The notes below the pieces were generated by a model. It ran no database searches. It saw only the letters and a list, made by a program, of their open reading frames with translations, and was not told where the DNA came from. The translations under genes and the position numbers were made by a program. Below are positions 27,671 through 34,452 of a DNA stretch of 34,452 nucleotides, piece by piece. Source of the stretch: an uncultured Curvibacter sp. (lineage in GTDB: Bacteria > Pseudomonadota > Gammaproteobacteria > Burkholderiales > Burkholderiaceae_C). The stretch is taken from positions 1 through 34,452 of the forward strand of contig CAIUTG010000142.1 of NCBI GenBank assembly GCA_903902035.1, read 5' to 3'. How positions within the stretch are numbered: the first letter of the stretch is position 1; each line of letters opens with the position of its first letter.

Positions 27671-28582
27671 ATGACCCGAACCAGCCAGCTCCTCACCCAT
27701 GCCAACGGCCCGTCGTTAGACCCGCATGCCAGCAGCCAGCGGGCTGCCGAGTGGCAAAGCGAAAACCCTGTGCCGCTTCAAAAAAACCTTTGGCGCTTGA
27801 CCGCGCCCAACCCCAGCGTGATGACCGGCCCCGGCACCAACAGCTATGTGGTGGGCTCGGTCGATTTGGGTTTTTTCGTGATCGACCCCGGCCCCGCCGA
27901 CGCCTCGCACCAGCAGCGTTTGTTCGATGTCACCCAAGGCCAGATTCGCGGCATCCTTTGCACCCACTCCCACCCCGACCACTCGCCCGGCGCACGCCCC
28001 CTGCAAGCGCTGTGCGAGCAGGCCGGAAAAGCCAAACCCGTCATCTTGGGCCTGCCCTCGGCCGCCACCGCCAGACCCGACAGCCGCTTCACGCCCGAGC
28101 GGGTTTTGGCAGAGGGCGAGATTTTGAGCCTGTCCAGTCACTTCAGTTTGAAGGCCCTCCACACCCCCGGCCACGCGGCCAACCATGTGTGCCTGGTCTT
28201 GCTGGAAGACGGCGTGCTGTTTTCGGGTGACCACATCCTGAACGGCAGCACCACCGTCATCGACGGCCCCGATGGCCACATGGGCGACTACCTGGATTCG
28301 CTCGACCGTTTGGACGCCGCCTGCGTGGCGCATGACATCAATTACATCTTGCCCGCCCACGGCCATGTGCTGAACAATGCCCGTGACGCCATTGCCCATT
28401 TGAAAAACCACCGCCTTCAACGTGAAGCCAAAGTCCTCGCGGCCATGCAGGCATTGCCCGAAGGTGAGCCCCAAGATTGGGTCGCGCTGGCCTACGACGA
28501 CACCCCGCCCGGCTTGTGGCCGATTGCCCTGCGTTCCTTGTTGGCCCATGCCCAAAGGATTCGGGAGCTGGGCCTGGTTTGA
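27671..28582 (+). CDS. MBL-fold metallohydrolase
   Basis: 303 residues. The metal-binding motif HSHPDH is at 99-104 (H99, H101, D103, H104), with further ligands in LHTPGHAANHV, FSGDHIL and LPAHGHVL, so a two-metal site is likely. The C-terminal 70 residues are a predicted winged-helix-like region, as in the LACTB2-like branch of the family. Members hydrolyse diverse esters, thioesters or RNA; the substrate here cannot be told. No clear ribosome-binding site precedes the ATG. It is divergent from dapF and converges on rnpB, whose 3' end begins about 18 bases after its stop. Confidence 0.88.
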   Translation: MTRTSQLLTHANGPSLDPHASSQRAAEWQSENPVPLQKNLWRLTAPNPSVMTGPGTNSYVVGSVDLGFFVIDPGPADASHQQRLFDVTQGQIRGILCTHSHPDHSPGARPLQALCEQAGKAKPVILGLPSAATARPDSRFTPERVLAEGEILSLSSHFSLKALHTPGHAANHVCLVLLEDGVLFSGDHILNGSTTVIDGPDGHMGDYLDSLDRLDAACVAHDINYILPAHGHVLNNARDAIAHLKNHRLQREAKVLAAMQALPEGEPQDWVALAYDDTPPGLWPIALRSLLAHAQRIRELGLV

Positions 28583-28600
28583 AGCCAACGCTAAAAAAGT

Positions 28601-28918
28601 GTGAAGTTTGCCGATAAGCCGGATTCTGTGCGCCTTGGCAAGCCAAGGCGTGACTGCCATTACTCTGGGCCGCCGGTCACCCGAACGGCTCGATGCTACC
28701 TACCCGCACACTCCGGGGGCCCCGTCAACGTGTGCCTACTTGGTATTGCTGCGCGTAGAGATTGCCCGTTTCACCCGAACTCAATCGGCTCGTCTCTGTT
28801 GCTCTGATCCTCACCTCACGGTGGAGAGTGGTTAACTCCTACGCTGCCCTGTGCAGTCCGGACGTTCCTCCAGTGCGGCATTTCTGCTGGGCACCAGCGG
28901 CAGTCTGGCAAACTTCAC
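28601..28918 (-). ncRNA. rnpB: RNase P RNA (M1 RNA), bacterial type A
   Basis: Read on the minus strand, the 5' end GUGAAGUUUGCCAGACUGCC leads into GGAGGAACGUCCGGACUGCACAGGGCAG, then the conserved CAACAGAGA, and the 3' part has CAGAAUCCGGCUUAUCGGC, all universal RNase P RNA blocks. The first and last bases pair as helix P1 (GUGUGAAGUUUGCC with GGCAAACUUCACAC). RNase P RNA is the catalytic subunit that trims the 5' leader of tRNA precursors. A run of six U (plus-strand A at 28593-28598) directly follows P1 and may terminate the transcript. The -10 GATAAT lies on the minus strand at 28926-28931, properly placed for a start at the 5' end; a -35 is weak. Ends are accurate to a few bases. Confidence 0.96.
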
Positions 28919-28932
28919 ACCCTGGATTATCC

Positions 28933-28960
28933 TTGTTTCCTTCAAGACCCTTCGTACCTT
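28933..28960 (+). promoter_or_regulatory. Candidate cysK promoter, divergent from rnpB
   Basis: TTGTTT (28933-28938) and TACCTT (28955-28960) are spaced by 16 bases, with the cysK ribosome-binding site AGGAGA (28991-28996) downstream. The hexamers are imperfect, so this is tentative. The 83-base gap between rnpB and cysK must hold promoters in both directions. Confidence 0.3.
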
Positions 28961-29001
28961 AGACAAATTTTCCACCCACTCAGACCCTTTAGGAGACCCG
29001 C

Positions 29002-29916
29002 ATGAAAGCCAACAGCATTCTGGACACCATCGGCCGCACCCCCCATGTGCACATCAACCGTCTGTTTGGTCCGAACACCCATGTCTGGATCAAATCCGAG
29101 CGCAGCAACCCCGGGGGCTCCATCAAAGACCGCATTGCCCTGGCCATGGTCGAAGCCGCCGAAAAATCGGGGGCCTTGAAGCCCGGTGGCACCATCATCG
29201 AACCCACCTCGGGCAACACCGGCGTTGGCCTGGCCATGGTCGCCGCCGTCAAGGGCTACAAGTTGGTTCTGGTGATGCCCGACAGCATGTCGGTTGAACG
29301 CCGCCGCCTGATGTTGGCTTATGGCGCCAGCTTCGATTTGACGCCGCGCGAAAAGGGCATGAAGGGCGCCATCGCCCGGGCCGAAGAATTGGCCGCTCAA
29401 ACCCCAGGCGCCTGGATTCCCCAGCAATTTGAAAACCCCGCCAACATCGACGTACACGTGCGCACCACGGCGCAAGAAATTTTGGCCGACTTCCCCGACG
29501 GACTGGACGCCCTCATCACCGGTGTCGGCACGGGGGGGCACTTGACCGGCGTGGCTCAGGTGCTGAAAGCCAAATTCCCCCAGCTCAAGGTCTTTGCGGT
29601 GGAGCCCACGGCCTCACCCGTGATTTCTGGCGGCTCGCCCGCGCCCCACCCCATTCAGGGCATTGGTGCGGGCTTCATTCCGAAAAACCTGGACACCACT
29701 TTGCTGGACGGCGTGATCCAGGTCGATGCCGAAGCGGCCCGCGAAATGGCGCGTCGCAGCGCCCGTGAAGAAGGCCTGCTGGTGGGCATTTCTTCTGGGG
29801 CGACCCTGGCCGCGATTGCCCAGAAGTTGCCCGAACTGCCTGCTGGCGCACGGGTGCTGGGCTTCAACTACGACACCGGCGAGCGTTACTTGTCGGTGGA
29901 AGGCTTCTTGCCCTGA
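29002..29916 (+). CDS. cysK: Cysteine synthase A (O-acetylserine sulfhydrylase)
   Basis: 304 residues. A PLP enzyme that makes L-cysteine from O-acetylserine and sulfide. The PLP lysine is K42 in [10 protein letters not shown]; the substrate loop TSGNTG is at 69-74; the phosphate-binding GTGGH at 176-180; and SSGAT lies near 265. The C-terminal [14 protein letters not shown] is of CysK type, not CysM type. The ribosome-binding site AGGAGA is five bases before the ATG. Confidence 0.95.
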   Translation: MKANSILDTIGRTPHVHINRLFGPNTHVWIKSERSNPGGSIKDRIALAMVEAAEKSGALKPGGTIIEPTSGNTGVGLAMVAAVKGYKLVLVMPDSMSVERRRLMLAYGASFDLTPREKGMKGAIARAEELAAQTPGAWIPQQFENPANIDVHVRTTAQEILADFPDGLDALITGVGTGGHLTGVAQVLKAKFPQLKVFAVEPTASPVISGGSPAPHPIQGIGAGFIPKNLDTTLLDGVIQVDAEAAREMARRSAREEGLLVGISSGATLAAIAQKLPELPAGARVLGFNYDTGERYLSVEGFLP

Positions 29917-29989
29917 ACGCCCTTGTACCGCCCGCCCCTTTGACGACCTCTTTTCCCTCAGGCCTTTGCTGCCGATTCGATTGCGCTGA

Positions 29990-31843
29990 ATGATTCGTTT
30001 GTCTGAACTCAAGCTGGGCTTGGGTGAATTGCCGCTGGACCCTTTGCAACACCCGGAACAGGCGCTGCGTGCGCTGGCGGCAGACGTGCTGGGGCTTGCC
30101 CCCAGCGACTTCACCCAGTTGAGGGTTTTTAAGCGCAGTTTTGACGCCCGCAAAGCCGATTTGCAGGCCGTCTACATCGTGGATGTGGCACTCGCTTCGC
30201 CCGCCTTGGAGGCGCAAGCCTTGGCCACGGGGCAAAAAAAGGCCCCCTTGCATGTGCAAACCACACCGGCCATGGCCTGGGTGCCGCCCAGCCCCTTGAT
30301 TCAACCGGGCGTTGACCACCCAGCCCGTCCTGAAGCCGGAGGGCAAGACCGTCCTGTGGTCGTGGGCTTTGGCCCCTGCGGCATTTTTGCAGCCCTGGTC
30401 TTGGCCCAAATGGGCTTGAAACCCATCGTCATCGAACGCGGTAAGACCGTGCGTGAACGCACGAAAGACACTTGGGGCTTGTGGCGCAAACGGGTGTTGC
30501 ACCCGGAATCCAATGTGCAGTTTGGTGAAGGCGGCGCAGGCACTTTTTCGGATGGCAAGCTTTACAGCCAGATCAAAGACCCCCGGTTTTTGGGCCGCAA
30601 GGTGATGGAAGAGTTCGTCAAGGCGGGTGCGCCGGAAGAAATTTTGTTTGCGGCCCACCCCCACATCGGCACCTTCAAATTGGTCAAAGTGGTGGAAAAC
30701 TTGCGCGCGCAAATCATCGCCCTCGGTGGCGAAATTCGCTTCCAACAGCGCTTGATTGACCTTGAACTGGCGCCCTTGTCGAACAAGGGCTCAGGCCCCC
30801 ACCCGGCTCGGACCCAAAAGGTGCAGGGCCTCAAAATTCTAGATTTGGTCAGCGGCCAAACCTATGCGCTGCCCGCTCAACAAGTGGTGCTGGCCTTGGG
30901 TCACAGCTCACGCGACACCTTTGCGCTGCTGCACCAACGGGGGGTGTATTTGGAGGCCAAGCCCTTTTCAGTGGGCTTTCGCATCGAGCACCCCCAAGGC
31001 CTGATTGACCGGGCACGCTGGGGGCGCCACGCGGGTCACCCCCTCTTGGGCGCGGCCGATTACAAGCTGGTGCACCACGCCCAGAATGGGCGTGCGGTCT
31101 ACAGTTTTTGCATGTGCCCTGGCGGCACCGTGGTGGCCGCCACCTCGGAGCCCGAGCGGGTGGTGACCAATGGCATGAGCCAGTATTCGCGCAACGAGCG
31201 CAATGCCAATGCGGGCATCGTGGTGGGCATCGACCCCAGCGACTACCCGCAACCCCACACCGATGCAGCGGCCTTTGAGTGGGCCTTGGGTGACCATGCC
31301 CACGGCCTTCAGGGCCACCCCGACCCGTCACGGCCCCACCCCCTGTCAGGCCTGGTTTTGCAACGCCAGCTTGAATCGAAAGCCTATGTACTGGGGGGCA
31401 GCAATTACTCAGCACCGGGTCAATTGCTGGGCGACTTTGTGACTGGCCGCCCTTCTACGGCGCTGGGCGCCGTCGAGCCTTCTTACAAGCCGGGCGTGCA
31501 ACTGGGCGATTTGTCGCAGGCCTTGCCCGACTATGCGATTCAGGCCGTTCGAGAAGCCTTGCCCGCCTTTGGCCAGAAAATCTTGGGCTTTGACCTCCCC
31601 GATGCCGTGCTAACGGGCGTGGAAACGCGCACCTCCTCGCCCCTCAAAATCAGCCGCAACGATGATTTTCAGAGCTTGAACACCCTGGGGCTTTTCCCGG
31701 CGGGCGAAGGTGCCAGCTATGCCGGGGGGATTTTGTCAGCCGGGGTCGATGGCATCAAGGTGGGCGAAGCCGTGGCCCGCGCCTTGTTGAACCTGCCGCA
31801 GCCCCGCGATGCCCGCGGGCGCAGCGCTTCTGGCGGGTATTGA
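29990..31843 (+). CDS. FAD-dependent oxidoreductase of unknown function (COG2509-like)
   Basis: 617 residues. After a 120-residue N-terminal domain of unknown role comes a Rossmann FAD-binding motif, VVVGFGPCGIFAALVLAQMG (about 123-142) ending in E149. Other conserved blocks are VQFGEGGAGTFSDGKLYSQIKDPR, LALGHSSRDTF, YSFCMCPGGTVVAATSE, SQYSRNERNANAGIVVGI, TRTSSPLKISRND and GLFPAGEGASYAGGILSAGVDGIKVGE. These match the large family annotated as uncharacterised FAD-dependent dehydrogenases. The substrate is not known. It is 73 bases after cysK, and its stop is only 10 bases from the convergent pyrC stop. Confidence 0.88.
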   Translation: MIRLSELKLGLGELPLDPLQHPEQALRALAADVLGLAPSDFTQLRVFKRSFDARKADLQAVYIVDVALASPALEAQALATGQKKAPLHVQTTPAMAWVPPSPLIQPGVDHPARPEAGGQDRPVVVGFGPCGIFAALVLAQMGLKPIVIERGKTVRERTKDTWGLWRKRVLHPESNVQFGEGGAGTFSDGKLYSQIKDPRFLGRKVMEEFVKAGAPEEILFAAHPHIGTFKLVKVVENLRAQIIALGGEIRFQQRLIDLELAPLSNKGSGPHPARTQKVQGLKILDLVSGQTYALPAQQVVLALGHSSRDTFALLHQRGVYLEAKPFSVGFRIEHPQGLIDRARWGRHAGHPLLGAADYKLVHHAQNGRAVYSFCMCPGGTVVAATSEPERVVTNGMSQYSRNERNANAGIVVGIDPSDYPQPHTDAAAFEWALGDHAHGLQGHPDPSRPHPLSGLVLQRQLESKAYVLGGSNYSAPGQLLGDFVTGRPSTALGAVEPSYKPGVQLGDLSQALPDYAIQAVREALPAFGQKILGFDLPDAVLTGVETRTSSPLKISRNDDFQSLNTLGLFPAGEGASYAGGILSAGVDGIKVGEAVARALLNLPQPRDARGRSASGGY

Positions 31844-31853
31844 GTCAAGCGCA

Positions 31854-32903
31854 TCAGGGCAACAGCCGCCAAGGCAAGGCCTCACCCGAACGCAAGGGTT
31901 TCAGCTCGCCTTGGCCAAACGCAAACTGCTCGGGTGGCGTCCAGACTTGGCGTTGCAAGGTGATCTGTGTGGTGTTGCGAGGCAAGCCATAAAAATCGGG
32001 GCCATTCAGGCTGGCAAAGGCCTCCAATTGGTCCAGGGCACCCACGCTGTCAAAGGCCTCGGCGTACATCTCGATGGCGGCGTGGGCGGTGTAGCACCCG
32101 GCACAGCCGCTGGCGTGTTCTTTCAAATGCGCCGGATGAGGCGCGCTGTCGGTGCCCAAGAAAAAGCGCGACGCGCCTTGCGTGGCGACTGACAGCAAGG
32201 CCTGGCGATGGGTTTCGCGCTTCAAGACCGGCAGGCAATAGTAGTGCGGCCGGATTCCGCCCGTAAAAATGGCATTGCGGTTGTAAAGCAAATGGTGGGC
32301 CGTGATGGTGGCCCCCACAAACGCGTCGGCGTCGCGCACATAGTGAGCGGCTTCACGGGTGGTGATGTGCTCGAAAACTATTTTGAGCTCTGGAAAATCG
32401 CGGCGCAATGGCAGCAACTGGGTGTCGATGAAGACGGCCTCCCGGTCAAACAAGTCGATGTCGGGGCTGGTGACTTCACCGTGCACCAAGAGCAACAGGC
32501 CTTCGCGCTGCATGGCCTCCAGGGTGGGGTAAATTTTGCGAATGTCGGTCACACCCGAGTCGCTGTTGGTGGTGGCCCCCGCCGGGTAAAGCTTGCAAGC
32601 AACCACACCCGCGGCCTTGGCGCGGGGGATTTCCTCAGGCGGCAACTGGTCGGTCAGGTACAAGGTCATGAGCGGATCGAAAGACCCGCCCTCGGGCACC
32701 GCCGCGAGGATGCGCGCTCGGTAGGCCAGGGCTTGCGCTGCCGTGGTGATGGGGGGGCGCAAATTGGGCATGACGATGGCCCGCGCAAATTGGGCCGCCG
32801 TGTGCGGCACCACGGTTTGCAAGGCCTCGCCATCGCGCAAATGGACATGCCAGTCGTCGGGACGAATCAGGGTCAGTGACGGGGGTGAGGAAGGGGCGTT
32901 CAT
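31854..32903 (-). CDS. pyrC: Dihydroorotase PyrC
   Basis: 349 residues from the ATG at 32903. PyrC closes carbamoyl aspartate to dihydroorotate in pyrimidine synthesis. The two-zinc site is complete: H19 and H21 in [10 protein letters not shown], carboxylated K104 in [14 protein letters not shown]141 in LVHGE, H179 in FEHITT, and D252 in GTDSAPH. It is the class II (E. coli PyrC) type. The open frame continues 60 codons upstream into rsmE but has no family similarity there. The 20 bases between rsmE and pyrC contain no recognisable ribosome-binding site. Confidence 0.97.
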   Translation of the reverse strand: MNAPSSPPSLTLIRPDDWHVHLRDGEALQTVVPHTAAQFARAIVMPNLRPPITTAAQALAYRARILAAVPEGGSFDPLMTLYLTDQLPPEEIPRAKAAGVVACKLYPAGATTNSDSGVTDIRKIYPTLEAMQREGLLLLVHGEVTSPDIDLFDREAVFIDTQLLPLRRDFPELKIVFEHITTREAAHYVRDADAFVGATITAHHLLYNRNAIFTGGIRPHYYCLPVLKRETHRQALLSVATQGASRFFLGTDSAPHPAHLKEHASGCAGCYTAHAAIEMYAEAFDSVGALDQLEAFASLNGPDFYGLPRNTTQITLQRQVWTPPEQFAFGQGELKPLRSGEALPWRLLP

Positions 32904-32923
32904 AAAGGGTATTGTGTGAAAAA

Positions 32924-33700
32924 TTAATACACGGCAGCCAGCGCTGCCAACAGGGCCAGCGGGGCGGTTTCGGCACGCAGCACACGCGGCCCCAGTTGTA
33001 CCGGGATGAAACCCTGGGCCATGGCCGCGGCCTCTTCTTGGGCATTCAAACCGCCTTCGGGGCCATTCAAAACCCACACGCAAGCCGGCTTGGAAGGGGC
33101 ATTCAAAAGGCGACGCAGGTCCAATGAGTCGGGTCGAAAACTGAGCAAATAGCGGGGTTCAAGATCCACAGAAGCTTCGGGGTTGAGACGGGACGACGGG
33201 GCGCTGTGCCCCTGCTGGGGCAAAGCCGCCAAGGCCTCGCCCAAAGCCAGCACGGGGGCAATGGTCATGACCCGGTTGCGGCCACATTGCTCAGAAGCCC
33301 CGACCGCCACGGCCTGCCAGTGTTGGCGTTTTTTTTCGGCCCGATCGGCCTTCAAACGCAAAACACTGTGTGCACTCATCAGCGGTTGCACCGAGGCGGC
33401 ACCCAATTCGGCGGCTTTTTCAATTAGCCAATCCATGCGGTCATTGGCCGGCATCACCACCCACAGGTGGACCGGAACGGCCAGCTCGCGCTCCACCGCC
33501 CGGTGCTCACCCACGTTGACGCTCACCTCGGAGCGCCCCATGGCAGTGATGGTGGCCGTGAACTCCCCCCCCTCGCCATTGAACAAGGTGATGGGGTCCC
33601 CGGGTTGGGCCCGCAAGACCTGGACATGGCGTGCCGTGGCGGCGGGCAAGGCCAAGGCCAAGCCGGTGCTCAAAGGCGTTGGGCAGTAAAAACGGGGCAT
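32924..33700 (-). CDS. rsmE: 16S rRNA m3U1498 methyltransferase RsmE
   Basis: 258 residues. RsmE is a SPOUT-class methyltransferase that modifies U1498 in 16S rRNA. The N-terminal PUA-like part ([22 protein letters not shown]) and the knotted domain with [48 protein letters not shown] and [17 protein letters not shown] are all present. It is six bases after the amgK-like gene and 20 bases before pyrC. Confidence 0.96.
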   Translation of the reverse strand: MPRFYCPTPLSTGLALALPAATARHVQVLRAQPGDPITLFNGEGGEFTATITAMGRSEVSVNVGEHRAVERELAVPVHLWVVMPANDRMDWLIEKAAELGAASVQPLMSAHSVLRLKADRAEKKRQHWQAVAVGASEQCGRNRVMTIAPVLALGEALAALPQQGHSAPSSRLNPEASVDLEPRYLLSFRPDSLDLRRLLNAPSKPACVWVLNGPEGGLNAQEEAAAMAQGFIPVQLGPRVLRAETAPLALLAALAAVY

Positions 33701-33706
33701 GTCGCG

Positions 33707-34452
33707 TCAAACCCGGCCGAAGGCATAGCCACTGGCTGTCGGGATGTTTTCAATTTCATCGATCAATTTGAGCAAGGGCCCCAAGGCACGGTAGCGGTTA
33801 CAGGTTTCGCGGATGTAATGAATGAAACGGGGCGTGTCGGCCAAATACCGGGGCTTGCCATCGCGCAAGGTCAGCCGGGCAAAGATGCCCGCCACCTTCA
33901 AGTGGCGCTGCAAGCCCATCCACTCCACACTGCGGTAGAAAGCCCCAAAGTCGCTGTGCCAGTCTTCAAAATCCATCAGGCCGACCTTGCGGGCTTTTTC
34001 CCAATAACGCACGGTGACGTCCAAAACAAAGGGCTCTTCCCAAGAAATAAAAGCGTCCCGCATCAAACTGGCGATGTCGTAGGTCATGGGTCCATAGACC
34101 GCGTCCTGAAAGTCGAGCACACCCAAAGGCCCGCCGGGATGCTGGGGCAGCATCAAATTGCGTGCCATGAAGTCGCGGTGGACATACACCGAAGGGGCCG
34201 CCAAATTGTGCGCCACGATGGCGTCAAAGGCCGCATCCAACACCGTCTGCTGCTTGGCAGACAAGGTGTATTGGCGGTGCTGGGCCAGGTACCAATCGGG
34301 GAACAAAGCCAGCTCCCGCCTCAGCAAGGCCGCATCATAGGGTGGCAATTCACCGGCCTGGCTGGCCAATTGCCATTGAATCAGGGCATCGGTGGCTTGG
34401 GAGAAATACGCCAAATCGGCCTCGGTGGCGACCCTGGGCACGAACGCCTGCG
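33707..34452 (-). CDS. amgK: AmgK-like N-acetylmuramate/N-acetylglucosamine kinase, N-terminus missing
   Basis: At least 248 C-terminal residues are visible; the frame is open to the window end and the N-terminal lobe lies beyond it. The kinase core of the aminoglycoside phosphotransferase fold is clear: VYVHRDFMARNLML (catalytic Asp in HRD), LGVLDFQDAVYGPMTYDIASLMRDAF (metal-binding Asp), then SVEWMGLQRHLKVAGIFARLTLRDGKPRYLADTPRFI. This last block is typical of AmgK, which phosphorylates MurNAc and GlcNAc at the anomeric position in a cell-wall recycling route with MurU. Its partner murU would be expected just outside the window. A generic phosphotransferase is the alternative. Confidence 0.82.
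   Translation of the reverse strand, partial: QAFVPRVATEADLAYFSQATDALIQWQLASQAGELPPYDAALLRRELALFPDWYLAQHRQYTLSAKQQTVLDAAFDAIVAHNLAAPSVYVHRDFMARNLMLPQHPGGPLGVLDFQDAVYGPMTYDIASLMRDAFISWEEPFVLDVTVRYWEKARKVGLMDFEDWHSDFGAFYRSVEWMGLQRHLKVAGIFARLTLRDGKPRYLADTPRFIHYIRETCNRYRALGPLLKLIDEIENIPTASGYAFGRV

Noticed and set aside
32904-33083. 60-codon N-terminal extension of pyrC into rsmE
   Set aside because: Arg/Gly/Cys-rich translation of rsmE in another frame; PyrC similarity begins at [21 protein letters not shown].

Overview
The window is GC-rich, ordinary chromosomal DNA of a betaproteobacterium, most likely order Burkholderiales, family Comamonadaceae. This rests on the gene order of the division and cell-wall (dcw) cluster, a fused murE-murF gene, a DksA that has lost zinc-finger cysteines and carries a long Lys/Ala/Pro tail, and the dapF-DUF484-xerC neighbourhood. 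The genus cannot be fixed from the sequence alone. I see no phage, insertion sequence, CRISPR array or tRNA.

Layout. (1) Positions 1-2295, plus strand: the 3' end of mtgA, overlapped by ruvC, then a structured leader that looks like a cis-regulatory RNA in front of a putative Na+/H+ antiporter gene. (2) Positions 2328-20952, all minus strand: a complete dcw cluster read mraZ-rsmH-ftsL-ftsI-murEF-mraY-murD-ftsW-murG-murC-ddl-ftsQ-ftsA-ftsZ-lpxC. Most junctions from rsmH to ftsQ are 1-10 base overlaps, so the genes are probably co-transcribed and translationally coupled. Together they make the lipid-linked peptidoglycan precursor, the septal synthase FtsW/FtsI with FtsQ and FtsL, the FtsA/FtsZ ring, and the first committed lipid A enzyme. 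In front of mraZ is an extended -10 promoter with an array of 10-bp-spaced AGTG boxes, the likely MraZ autoregulatory site. (3) Positions 21221-27449, minus strand: dapF-DUF484-xerC-rlmI-cobW-like-dksA, ending in a strong terminator. (4) Positions 27450-27670 form a divergent gap with a perfect hexanucleotide tandem repeat, followed by a plus-strand metallo-beta-lactamase-fold gene. (5) Positions 28601-28918, minus strand: the RNase P RNA gene rnpB. (6) Plus strand: cysK and a flavoprotein of unknown function. (7) Minus strand to the window end: amgK-like (partial), rsmE, pyrC.

Most of this is well-known biology. I do not find a convincing undescribed multi-gene system. The observations most worth checking are the candidate ion-responsive leader RNA before the antiporter, the MraZ-box array, the tailed one-cysteine DksA beside a zinc-type GTPase, the hexanucleotide repeat before dapF, and the structured gap between ftsA and ftsZ.
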